DNA of 64,000 nt. Origin: Bubalus kerabau. Its lineage: Eukaryota; Chordata; Mammalia; Artiodactyla; Bovidae. The stretch spans positions 10,062,001-10,126,000 of the forward strand of contig NC_073646.1 in NCBI RefSeq assembly GCF_029407905.1, given 5' to 3'. Below are positions 42,753-53,201 of the stretch, piece by piece. The position numbers were made by a program, and so were the translations under genes. The notes below the pieces were generated by a model. It saw only the letters and a program-made list of their open reading frames with translations. It made no database searches and was not told where the DNA came from. The first letter of the stretch is position 1. Every line of letters begins with the position of its first letter.

Positions 42753-44986
42753 ACATAACCAGATGGTCAACACCGAAATCAGATTGATTATATTCTTTGC
42801 AGCCAAAGATGGACAAGCTCTATACAGTCAACAAAAACAAGACCGGGAGCTGACTGTAGCTCAGATCATGAACTCCTTATTGCCAAATTCAGACTGAAAC
42901 TGAAGAAAGTAGGGAAAACCACTAGACCATTCAGGTATGACCTAAATCAAATCCCTTATGATTATACAGTGGAAGTGAGAAATAGACTTAAGGGACTACA
43001 TCTGATAGATACGAGTGCCTGAAGAATGATGGTCGGAGGTTCGTGACATTGTACAGGAGACAGGTATAAAGACCATCCCCATGGAAAAGAAATGCAAAAT
43101 AGCAAAATGGCTGTCTGGGGAGGCCTTACAAATAGCTGTGAAAAGAAGAGATGCGAAAAGCAAAGGAGAAAAGGAAAGATATAAGCATCTGAATGCAGAG
43201 TTCCAAAGAAGAGCAAGAAGAGATAAGAAAGCCTTCCTCAGTGATCAATGCAAAGAAATAGAAGAAAACAACAGAATGGGAAAGACTAGAGATCTCTTCA
43301 AGAAAATTAGAGATACCAAGGGAACATTTCATGCAAAGATGGACTCAAAAAAAGGACAGAAATGGTATGGACCTAATAGAAGCAGAAAATATTAAGAAGA
43401 GGTGGCAGGAATATACAGAAGAACTATACAAAAAAAGATCTTAACGACCCAGATAATCATGATGGTGTGATCACTCACCTAGAGCCAGACATCCGGGAAT
43501 GTGAAGTCAAGTGGGCCTTAGAAAGCATCACTACGAACAAAGCTAGTGGAGGTGATGGAATTCCAGTGGAGCTATTCCAAATCCTGAAAGATGATGCTGT
43601 GAAAGTGCTACACTCAACATGCCAGCAAATTTGGAAAACTCAGCAGTGGCCACAGGACTGGAAAAGGGCAGTTTTCATTCCAATCCCAAAGAAAGGCAAT
43701 GCCAAAGAATGCTCAAACTACCGCACAATTGCACTCATCTCACACACTAGTAAAGTAATGCTCAAAATTCTCCAAGCCAGGCTTCAGCAATACGTGAACC
43801 ATGAACTTCCTGATGTTCAAGGTGGATTTAGAAAAGGCAGAGAAACCAGAGATCAAATTGCCAACATCCACTGGATCATCAAAAAAGCAAGAGAGTTCCA
43901 GAAAAACATCTATTTCTACTTTATTGACTATGTCAAAGCCTTTGACTGTGTGGATCACAATAAACTGTGGAAAGTTCTGAAAGAGATGGGAATACCAGAC
44001 CACCTGACCTGCCTCTTGATAAATCTGTATGCCGGTCAGGAAGCAACAGTTAGAACTGGACATGGAACAACAGACTGGTTCCGAATTGGGAAAGGAGTAC
44101 ATCGAGGTTGTATGTTGCCACCCTGCTTATTTAACTTATATGCAGAGTACATCATGAGAAACTCTGGGCTGAATGAAGCACAAGCTGGAAATAAGATTGC
44201 TGGGAGAAATATCAATAACCTCAGATATGCAGATGACACCACCCTTATGGCAGAAAGTGAAGAACTAAAAAACCTCTTGATGAAAGTGAAAGAAGAGAGT
44301 GAAAAAGCTGGCTTAAAGCTCAACAATCAGAAAACTAAGATCATGGCATCTGGTCCCATCACTTCATGGCAAATAGATGGGGAAACAGTGGAAACCATGG
44401 CTGACTTTATTTTGGGGGGCTCCAAAATCACTGCAAATGGTGACTACAGCCATGAAATTAAAAGACGCTTACTCCTTGGAAGGAAAATTATGACCAATCT
44501 AGATAGCATATTGAAAAGCAGAGACATTACTTTGCCAACAAAGGTTCGTCTAGTCAGGGCTATGGTTTTTCCAGTAGTCATATATGGATGTGAGAGTTGA
44601 ACTACAAAGGAAGATGAGCGCCAAAGAATTGATGCTTTTGAACTGTGGTGTTGGAGAAGACTCTTGAGAGTCCCTTGGACTGCAAGGAGTTCCAACTGGT
44701 CCATCCTGGAGGAGATCAATCCTGAGTGTTCATTGGAAGGACTTCTGTTGAAGCTGAAACTCCAATACTTTGGCCACCTGATGCAAAGAACTGACTCACT
44801 GGAAAAGACCCTGATGCTAGGAAAGATTGAAGGTGGGAGGAGTAGGTTGGATGGCATCACCGACTGAATGGACATGAGTTTGGGTAAACTCCGGGAGTTG
44901 ATGATGGACAGGGAGTCCTGGTGTGCTGCAGTCTATGGGGTTGCAAAGAGTCGGACACGACTGAACCACTGAACTGAACTGAACTG
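42163..44986 (+). mobile_element. BovB LINE, nearly complete ORF2, inserted in ERV-A gag
   Basis: Plus-strand BovB of about 2.8 kb from the start of the endonuclease to the natural 3' terminus, the longest copy in the window. It replaces nothing obvious in gag but separates the two matrix parts. Confidence 0.92.
43467..44867 (+). pseudogene. BovB reverse transcriptase and C-terminus, one in-frame stop
   Basis: A 377-aa open frame (43467-44600) covers RT: 'NKASGGDGIPVELFQ', 'FIDYVKAFDCVDHNKLW', and an intact YADD box ('NNLRYADDTTLMAES'). A TGA at 44598-44600 replaces the tryptophan of the 'CESWT' block. The same frame then reads on through 'RIDAFELWCWRRLLRVPW' to about 44867, where a small deletion ends it. 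Relative to sister copies one glutamate after 'AESEE' is missing. Confidence 0.87.
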
Positions 44987-45216
44987 TTTTTCCTCAAGGT
45001 TATTTTGATTAGTTAGCTTCTAACAACTGGGGCAAGGAATTCCTAAGACCAGCCAGAGACTGGGACCAGCTGGGAGCTGAACGTAATCAATCTTAATGTT
45101 CATTCCTTTCGTCGGGGGAGAAAGTTCTTTATTCTTTATAGAATGGGGGGGGGGGGGGTGAATCCAGATGCGAGTTTTAACTCCAGGCTATTTTTGAGCC
45201 ATGTAGCTTTTCTTCA
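44987..45216 (-). mobile_element. LTR fragment (family X, copy 3)
   Basis: It matches about the U3 half of the LTRs at 17815-18226 and 19951-20361, including 'ggggcaaggaattcctaaga' at 45030 and the CTTCA terminus at 45216. A 13-base G run is at 45147-45159. The other half of the LTR is absent. The BovB 3' end joins it directly on the left and gag resumes on the right. Confidence 0.8.
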
Positions 45217-46700
45217 GTCCCAATGGCCAGAAAACCGAACTCTTGATTATAATACTCTACGGGACCTCAATAACTTCTGCTGGCGCAATGGCAAGTGGTT
45301 AGAAATCCCTTATGTTCAGGCTTTCTTTGCTCTCCACTCTCAAGCCTCCCTCTGTGAATCCTGTTCTACTTCTCAAATACTCTTAGCCCACTCTGGGCCG
45401 CATCCTCCTAACACAATGTCTCCGGATCCCTGTTCAGACTTTTCTTCTTCCTTTGACCCTTCGGACCACAGCCCATCCCCTACGGCTCCCAATCCCCTTG
45501 CAGCCGCTCCAGATCCACTTCCACAACCTCCACCTTACACCCCCTCCCTCCCTCCTTCTCAAGTGCGGGCAGTCACCACCACCACCACCACCACCTACAG
45601 CTCCCAACCCTCCTCCCCTGCTTGTGCCAGAGGCAAGCTCTGAGACCTCAGCTCCACCCTCTACCCGAGGGTCCCAGGGCTTTACCCTGACCTCCCTAGA
45701 TCCCCTCCCTGTACCAGGTCAGGAACAACTTTAAAACAGGAAACTCCACAACAGGACCCTACTCCTTTCCCAACTCCACCCCTCCCTTTATGGGAAGTAG
45801 CCAGAGCAAAATACATTGTTCAGGTTCAAGTCCCATATTCCCTCAACGATCTATGTCAGACTGAACAGCATCTTGGCTCTTTCTCCTCAGACCCAGATAA
45901 TTATCTAAAAGAATTCAAGTATCTTACCCAGTCTTACAACTTAACCTGGCATGGTATTTACATCATCCTTTCCTCCACTCTTCTCCCAGAAGAGAAGGAA
46001 CGAGTATGGCAAGTGTCTCAGGCGCATGCTGATGAGATACACAGGACAGAGGACACTGAGCCCGCAGGGGCAACGGCTGTCCACCGAGATGATCTCAACT
46101 GGGATTATCAGGCAGGGAGACCTGCACGAGCAGCCTGTAATCATAGGGTTGCTTGCCTTATTGTGGGCCTTCAAAAGGCAGGGCATAAAGCTGCCAACTT
46201 TGATAAGCTCCGGGAAATAACAAAGACTAGATGAAAACCCGGCACAATTTCTAGCCAGGTTAACGGAAGCACTACAAAAATATACAAAATTAGACCCCAC
46301 TTCAGCAGAGGGCACCATTGTCCTTAACACTCATTTTATCTCCCAGTCGTCCCCAGATATCTGAAAGAAACTAAAAAAGGCAGAATAAGGCCCTCAAATC
46401 CCTCAACGAGACCTTTTAAATTTAGCCTTCAAGATTTTCAATAACCGGGAAAAACAGGCAAAGCTAGAGAAGGCCCAACGAGATCAGGCCAAAAGCCACC
46501 TTTTAGCCACTGCCCAACATGGCTCCAAACCTCCATCAACCAACAAAGAAAGGAAGCCACCTGGGCCCTGCTTCAAATGCACAAAGAAGGCCAGTGGGCC
46601 CATTCATGCCTAGAGTCAAGGCCCCTTCCAGGTCCAGGTCCCAGCTGAGTCATAAAGGGACACTGGAAGGTCAACTGCCCAAATCACCCTCCAGGGATCT
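45217..46700 (+). pseudogene. gag: ERV-A gag: matrix end, proline-rich region, capsid, nucleocapsid
   Basis: After the insertions gag resumes in matrix ('TLDYNTLRDLNNFCWRNGKW'). A proline-rich spacer with the late-domain motif PPPY (45527-45538, used to recruit ESCRT for budding) follows, then an ACC-repeat tract. Capsid (Gag_p30 type) follows in broken frames, with a major-homology-like stretch near 46234-46330 ('DENPAQFLARLTEALQKYT') and stops near 46362 and 46385. Nucleocapsid remnants include a CFKC start at 46569 and GHWKVNC at 46657-46677, suggesting two CCHC knuckles, the first broken by a frameshift. Confidence 0.8.
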
Positions 46701-46799
46701 GGACATCCCCTCCGGGTCCCGAGCAGGATTCCTCCAACCCAGCTCTGCCCAGCCTCCTCGGACTCACTGCTGAAGACTGAAGGTGCCCAGGGCCCCAGG

Positions 46800-47256
46800 C
46801 CTCGACTCTCATCACCATTACAGGGCCCAGGGTAACTCTTACAGTGGCAGGCAAGTCAATCTCCTGTCTCACTGACACAGGGCCACTGATTCTGCTAATG
46901 CCTGCCTACTCCAGAAAAACCAAAGTCTCCCAGGTCTCTGTTATGTGGGTTGACAGCTTAATATCTACACCACGAATAACCGAACCTCTACCTTGCACAC
47001 TTCAAGATACCCCATTTTCCCATTCTTTTCTCATCCTCCCAAAAGGCCCCACTCCTATTCTTGGGAGAGACCTTCTCTTAAAATTCAAAGCCTCTATTAC
47101 TATCCCAAGCCTACCATCTGATCTAGCCTGGTTACAGTTCCTCAACCCCACCTCCTCTTCCCCTGCCCCACTGTCTTCCTGGTCCATAAATCCCATAGTT
47201 TGGGATACAGACAACCCATCTGTTGCCTCTCACCATGCTCCAATTCATATCCATCT
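46800..47256 (+). pseudogene. pro: ERV-A protease
   Basis: Retroviral aspartic protease, which cleaves Gag and Gag-Pol. The active-site triad DTG is at 46874-46882 within 'CLTDTGP', and the conserved 'ILGRDLL' block is near 47060. About 140 codons are open from 46844. The frame then runs into the minus-strand BovB at 47257 before RT begins, so pro and pol are separated by 1.8 kb. Confidence 0.85.
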
Positions 47257-49084
47257 CAGTTCAGTTCAGTTCAGTCGCTTGGTCGTGTCCGACTCTTTGT
47301 GACCCCATGAATCACAGCACGCCAGGCCTCCCTGTCCATCACCAACTCTCGGAGTTCACTCAGATTCACATCTATCAAGTCAGTGATGCCATCCAGCCAT
47401 CTCATCCTCTGTCGTCCCCTTCTCCTCCTGCCCCCAATCCCTCCCAGCATCAGAGTCTTTTCCAATGAGTCAACTCTTCGCATGAGGTGGCCAAAGTACT
47501 GGAGTTTCAGCTTTAGCATCATTCCCTCCAAAGAAATCCCAGGGCTGATCTCCTTCAGAATGGACTGGTTGGATCTCCTTGCAGTCCAAGGGACTCTCAA
47601 GAGTCTTCTCCAACACCACAGTTCAAAAGCATCAATTCTTTGGTGCTCAGCCTTCTTCACAGTCCAACTCTCACATCCATACATGACCACTGGAAAAAAC
47701 ATAGCCTTGACTAGACGGACCTTTGTTGGCAAAGTAATGTCTCTGCTTTTGAATATGCTATCTAGATTGCTCATAACTTTCCTTCCAAGGAGTAAGCGTC
47801 TTTTCATTTCATGGCTACAGTCACCATCTGCAGTGATTTTGGAACCCAGAAAAATAAAGTCTAACACTGTTTCCACTGTTTCCCCATCTATTTCCCATGA
47901 AGTGATGGGACCAGATGCCATGATCTTCATTTTCTGAATGTTGAGCTTTAAGCCAACTTTTTCACTCTCCACTTTCACTTTCAAGAGGCTTTTGAGTTCC
48001 TATTCACTTTCTGCCATAAGGGTGGTGTCATCTGCATATCTGAGGTTATTGATATTTCTCTCGGCAATCTTGATTCCAGCTTGTGTTTCTTCTAGTCCAG
48101 CATTTCTCATTATGTACTCTGCATAGAAGTTAAATAAGCAGGGTGACAATATACAGATTTGACGTACTCCTTTTCGTATTTGGAACCAGTCTGTTGTTCC
48201 ATGTCCAGTTCTAACTGTTGCTTCCTGACCTGCATATAGGTTTCTCAAGAGGCAGGTCAGGTAGTATGGTATTCCTATCTCTTTCAGAATTTTCCCCAGT
48301 TTATTGTGATCCACACAGTCAAAGACTTTGACATAGTCAATAAAGCAGAAATAGATGTTTTTCTGGAACTCTCTTGCTTTTTCAATGATCCAGCGGATGT
48401 TGGCAATTTGATCTCTGGTTCCTCTGCCTTTTCTAAAACCAGCTTGAACATCAGGAAGTTCACGGTTCTCGTATTGCTGAAGCCTGGCTTGGAGAATTTT
48501 GAGCATTACTTTACTAGCGTGTGAGATGAGTGCAATTGTGCAGTAGTTTGAGCATTCTTTGGCATTGCCTTTCTTTGGGATTGGAATGAAAACTGACCTT
48601 TTCCAGTCCTGTGGCCACTGCTGACTTTTCCAAATGTGCTGGCATATTGAGTGCAGCACTTTCACAGCATCATCTTTCAGGATTTGGAATAGCTCCACTG
48701 GAATTCCATCACCTCCACTAGCTTTGTTCGTAGTGATGCTTTCTAAGGCCCACTTGACTTCACATGCCAGGATGTCTGGCTCTAGGTGAGTGATCACACC
48801 ATCATGATTATCTGGGTCGTGAAGATCTTTTTTGTACAGTTCTTCTGTGTATTCTTGCCACCTCTTCTTAATATCTTCTGCTTCTGTTAAGTCCATACCA
48901 TTTCTGTCCTTTATCGAGCCCATCTTTGCATGAAATATCCCCTTGGTATCTCTAATTTTCTTGAAGAGATCTCTAGTCTTTCCCATTTTGTTGTTTTCTT
49001 CTATTTCTTTGCATTGATCACTGAAGAAGGCTTTCTTATCTCTTCTTGCTATTCTTTGGAACTCTGCATTCATATGCTTATATC
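47257..49084 (-). mobile_element. BovB LINE between ERV-A protease and RT
   Basis: Minus-strand BovB, 5' truncated just upstream of RT, with the 3' terminus at 47257. The ERV reading resumes at about 49085. No long flanking repeat is clear. Confidence 0.93.
47271..49073 (-). pseudogene. BovB RT-to-C-terminus frame with a single stop
   Basis: The minus-strand frame from 49073 runs 357 codons to a TAG at 48002-48000, then continues in the same frame for 237 more codons from 47984 to 47271. It covers the segment upstream of RT, the whole RT ('NKASGGDGIPVELFQ', 'FDCVDHNKLGKILKEIG', intact YADD) and the C-terminus to 'KSRTRPSD'. The stop lies just after YADD ('TTLMAESE'). One methionine codon is deleted in frame a little further on. 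This is the best-preserved RT in the window, but it lacks an endonuclease. Confidence 0.88.
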
Positions 49085-50400
49085 AAAGACCCCTCTAAAT
49101 TCCCCAATCAACTACAACACCCCATCTCCAAAAAACATCAACAAGGATTAAAGCCTATCGTCACTAAACTCCTACATCAGGGTCTCTTGCACCCAACTCA
49201 CTCTCCCTATTAACACCCATATCCTACCTGTCAAAGAGCCAAATGACTCCTATCACCTGGTCCAGGACCTGAGACTTATCAATGCGGCCATTATCCCCAT
49301 ACACCCAGTAGTTCTAAATCCTTATACTCCTCTCTCTCAGTCCCTCTTCCAGCACCCACTTCACTGTTCTAGACTTCAAAGAGGACATCTTTACTATCCC
49401 TTTACACTCACTCTCAAGACCTCTGTGCCTTTACCTAGACCAATCCAGACAATCATTGCTCCCAACAGCTGACAGGGACAGTCCTCCTACAAGGCTTTCA
49501 TGATAGCTCTCATTTCTTTGGCCAAGCTCTCGCATCAGACCTAACCTCTTTTGATCTTACTCCGAGTACTGTCCTCCAATATGTGGATGATTTCCTCTTT
49601 TGTAGTCCTTCACTTACACACTCTCAACAACACACTATACAACTTCTCAATTTTCTAGGTGATCGAGGCTATTGAGTGTCTCCCACGAAGGTTCAGCTCT
49701 CTCTTCCTAGAGTCACCTATCTCAGAGTCCTTTTAACACCAACAAAAAGATATATTATTACCGATAGAAAGTCCCTTATATCCACCCTACCACTCCCTAC
49801 ATCAAAAACTGAGAGCCTGTCCTTCTTGGGGTTAGCTGGATATCTACACCTCTGGATTCCTAATTTTGCCCTCTTGGCATAACCCCTATATCCAGCCACC
49901 CGAGGAGATCTTTCAGAACCCCTAGAGCTAAAATCAAACGTCCCTTCAGCCTTTAACACCCTTAAGCAAGGCATTGTCTCAGCCCCAGATCTAACACTTC
50001 CTGACCTTTCTCACTCCACACTACTAAGAGACAAAGAATTGCCCTAGGAGTTTGGGGACAAAACCAGGGCCCCTCCTTCACCCCTGTCGCTTATCTATCA
50101 AAGCAATTAGATTCCACAGTTAGAGGATGGTGGGCCTGCTGACATGCTTTGGCAGCAGCTGTGCGCCTCGCTCAGGAAAGTAAAAATCTGACTTTTGGAG
50201 CACCCATTGTCATTTGTTCACCACAAGACTTTCTCACAAATCCATGACCCTTCCTATCTCCTTCACACATCCAACTAATTCATGTCACCCTTCTCGAATC
50301 TCCCGAGTTCTCCTTTGAACACTGTCCTACTCTCAATCCTGCCACCCTTATCCCTACTTCTGAACCCCACATCCATACTTGCAAAGAGGCATTAGAAGAC
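49085..50400 (+). pseudogene. pol: ERV-A reverse transcriptase
   Basis: Degenerate gammaretrovirus-like RT: 'KHQQGLKPIVTKLL' near 49130, a 'LVQDLRLINAAIIPIHP' region near 49260 and the catalytic YVDD at 49580-49591 ('LQYVDDFLFCSPS'). The thumb and connection region follows ('LSFLGLAGYLHLWIPNF' near 49820). Numerous stops and frameshifts interrupt it. It originally copied viral RNA into DNA. Confidence 0.82.
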
Positions 50401-50439
50401 CTGATGCCCTACTTCTCCCACATTTCCTCAACTCCTTTA

Positions 50440-50900
50440 AATAACCCTGACTTTACTTGGTATATTGATGGCAGTTCCTCTTCGACATCATAAGGAAAAA
50501 ACGTAGCTGGATAATGTAATTGTCTCTGACACTGAAATTACTGAATCCCAATCTCTCCCCTTGGGAACCTCTTCCCAAAAGGCAGAACTTATTGCACTAA
50601 CTAGAGCCCTTACTCTCGCAGCTAACAAGAGAGCAAACATATACATTGATTCTAAACATACTTTCCACATCATATACTCACATGCTGCCATCTGGAAGGA
50701 ATGAGGGCTCCTATCTATTAAAGGCTCTCCTACAACTAATGCCTCACTTGTACTTCGACTTTTAACAGCAGCTAACACGCCAACTGAAGTAGGGATCATT
50801 CATTGCCGAGGTCACCAGGTGGCCTCAGACCCCATTTCCTGGGGCAATGACACCGCAGACAGAGAAGCAAAACAAGCCTCACTTTGATCATCAGCTCAAC
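50440..50900 (+). pseudogene. pol: ERV-A RNase H domain
   Basis: RNase H removes the RNA strand during reverse transcription. The first catalytic motif is 'WYIDGSS' with Asp at 50467-50469. 'QKAELIALTRALTLA' lies near 50580, a 'YIDSKHTFHI' block near 50645 and 'IHCRGHQ' near 50800. The reading frame has stops, for example TAA near 50491 and TGA near 50701. Confidence 0.8.
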
Positions 50901-51070
50901 AACATATAATAATTGCCAACATAAAGCCCCTTTACCTCCCTGAGGGAAAAACACGATTATGACAGAGGGACCACAACCACAAGGAGACTGGTTACAAAAA
51001 CAGGGCCGCTATGTCCTTCCCCAATCTCAGGCCACACAGATTCTTACAGATATTCATCAGGCCCTACAGG
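50901..51070 (+). pseudogene. pol: ERV-A integrase, N-terminal remnant
   Basis: The segment 'SQATQILTDIHQALQ' (about 51020-51068) is like the histidine-containing N-terminal zinc region of integrase. A BovB begins at 51071 and only about 50 bases of unclear ERV sequence (52174-52224) separate that BovB from the 3' LTR. The catalytic core, C-terminus and env are therefore absent. Confidence 0.6.
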
Positions 51071-52173
51071 TCAGTTCAGTTCAGTCGTGTCCAACTCTTT
51101 GTAACCCCATGAATCGCAGCACACCAGGCCTCCCTGTCCATCACCAACTCTCGGAGTTCACCCAAACTCATGTGCATTGAGTCAGTGATGCCATCCAACC
51201 ATCTCATCCTCTGTTGTCCCCTTCTACTCCTGCCCCCAATCCCTCCCAGCATCAGGGTCTTTTCCAATGAGTCAACACTTCGCATGAGGTGGCCAAAGTA
51301 TTCGGGTTTCAGCTTCAGCATCAGTCCTTCCAATGAACACCCAGGACTGATCTCCTTTAGAATGGACTGGTTGGATCTCCTTGCAGTCCAAGGGACTCTC
51401 AACAGTCTTCTCCAACACCACAGTTCAAAAGCATCAATTCTTCGGCACTCAGCTTTCTTCACAGTCCAACTCTCACATCCATACATGACCACTGGAAAAA
51501 CCATAGCCTTGACTAGACGGACCTTTGTTGGCAAAGTAATGTCTCTGCTTTTCAATATGCTATCTAGGTTGGTCATAACTTTCCTTCCAAAGAACAAGTG
51601 TCTTTTAATTTCATGGCTGCAATCACCATCTGCAGTGATTTTGGAGCCCCTTAAAATAAAGCCTGACACTGTTTCCCCATCTATTTGCCATGAAGTGATG
51701 GGACCAGATGCCATGATCTTAGCTTTCTGAATGTTGAGTTTTAAGCCAACTTCTTCACTCTCCTCTTTTACTTTCATCAAGAGGCTTTTGAGTTCCTCTT
51801 CACTTTCTGCCATAAGGGTGGTGTCATCTGCATATCTGAGGTTATTGATATTTCTCCTGGCAATCTTGATTCCAGCTTGTGCGTCTTCCAGCCCAATGTT
51901 TCTCATGATGTACTCTGCGTATAAGTCAAATGATCAGGGTGATAATATACAGCCTTGACGTACTCCTTTTCCTATTTGGAACCAGTCTGTTGTTCCATGT
52001 CCAGTTCTAACTGTTGCTTCCTGACCTGCATATAGGTTTCTCAAGAGGCAGGTCAGGTGGTCTGGTATTCCCATCTCTTTCAGAATTTTCCCCAGTTTAT
52101 TGTGATCCACACAGTCAAAGGCTTTGGCATAGTCAATAAAGCAGAAATAGATGTTTTTCTGGAACTCTCTTGC
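51071..52173 (-). mobile_element. BovB LINE in ERV-A integrase
   Basis: Minus-strand BovB, 5' truncated inside RT, 3' terminus at 51071. Short similar sequences ctacag / ttacag flank it. It marks the point where the rest of pol and env is lost. Confidence 0.92.
51076..51906 (-). pseudogene. BovB ORF2 C-terminal half, open to the 3' end
   Basis: A 276-codon frame with an intact YADD box ('NNLRYADDTTLMAESEEELKS') runs without a stop through 'VMYGCESWTVKKAECRRID', 'AFELWCWRRLLRVPW' and 'LGGIGGRSRRGQQRMRW' to 'KSWTRLN' at 51076, the normal C-terminus. The N-terminal part of RT lies beyond a truncation at 52173, with a frame break near 51910-51930. Confidence 0.87.
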
Positions 52174-52224
52174 AGTTACAGAAGACTGACCTTCGCCCCT
52201 TATCCTAAATCAATAAAGCTGGTA

Positions 52225-52608
52225 AGATAGGGCCCCATGGGGGCTCATTGATAAGATGGCTCATTACATTGACCTTGCAAACTAAGAAGAAAATCACAGA
52301 GATCCTTGAGACTGACCAAACTGCCCTAAATGACATTCTGTTTTCTCACTGGTGCCTATCTTCTCAAAGCTACAAGACCACCAGATTCCAGATCTCCAGC
52401 TACATGACCACAGGACTCAACTACAGGCTAAAAATTAACCACACCTTCAGAGAATTTTTCATTGGTGGGGTATAAGAAAGACCCTGTCAGAAAGGGAGGA
52501 TGCTGGTTCTCCTTAAAGGCCAGTAACCCTCTCTTTTCCCTCTAATAAATTTCCCTTTTCTTGCCTGACCGCCCGGCTTGCTCTCTTTTTCTCTGCACTC
52601 GCCTTACT
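52225..52608 (+). repeat. 3' LTR of ERV-A
   Basis: It aligns with the 5' LTR at 41202-41575 from the GATAGGGCCC start to the GCACTCGCCTTAC end. AATAAA is at 52544-52549. The first TG is degraded (TAAGATAG) and no convincing polypurine tract precedes it, so the internal 3' end was probably rearranged. Confidence 0.88.
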
Positions 52609-53201
52609 TTATTTCTACACAGCTGACAGGCCAGGGCCTTCTCACTGGCAGCTGTTCTGGGTGGTTGAGTGGCTAGGATCCAGCTCACTCACTGCCATGG
52701 CCTGAATTCAATCTTGGGCTGGGAACTGAAACTCTGCTTCAAGATGCCACAGGTGGAGGTCACCTGTGATCTTATTGGTGCCAAGACTGGGAATTCAAAG
52801 TAAACCCAGCTTATTCCATCTGCTCCTTTAGGCCTCTGACTTTTACTCTTGCCCTCTTCCTCTTGCTCGCTGCTTTACCTTCTATTGAAGTCCAACCCCG
52901 CAGGCCTTGTCCTGCCCTAGGACCCTTGCCAAAATGCCTGCACACTTTTTTCCCAAGATGGATTCCAGGTCAGAGGACAATGGAGGTGGTGAGGGCTTCA
53001 CAGCATTTATTATGGGGTGGTGCCCCTCCTCCTTTTTGACCTCCAAGGAGCCTTTCTGCATATGTGCAATGTCTCCCTTGCCCCAAGGATGGGAAATATG
53101 TGACCTCTTGATCTCTTGATCCCTTTTGATCTCTTCCATGGCTGTTATCTTAAAGTGTCCTTAAGAGACAAAGCCTGGCTATTGACCTGTTTCTGTTGTT
53201 A
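52609..53201. other. Intergenic: SINE-like fragment and LTR-like block
   Basis: Bases 52650-52760 resemble a diverged tRNA-derived SINE (ctgaattcaatcttgggctg at 52702). Bases 52880-53195 share motifs with the LTR-like block at 20560-21257 (gacctccaaggagcctttct at 53038, and a reversed poly(A)-signal-like ttatta at about 53008). No gene. Confidence 0.35.

Larger units (their letters stand above)
41202..52608 (+). mobile_element. ERV-A: class I provirus with both LTRs and three BovB insertions
   Basis: The order is 5' LTR, tRNA-Phe-type primer site, gag, pro, RT, RNase H, start of integrase, 3' LTR. Most of integrase and all recognisable env are missing. BovB elements at 42163-44986 (+), 47257-49084 (-) and 51071-52173 (-) and an LTR fragment at 44987-45216 interrupt it. 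All genes carry stops or frameshifts. Confidence 0.9.
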
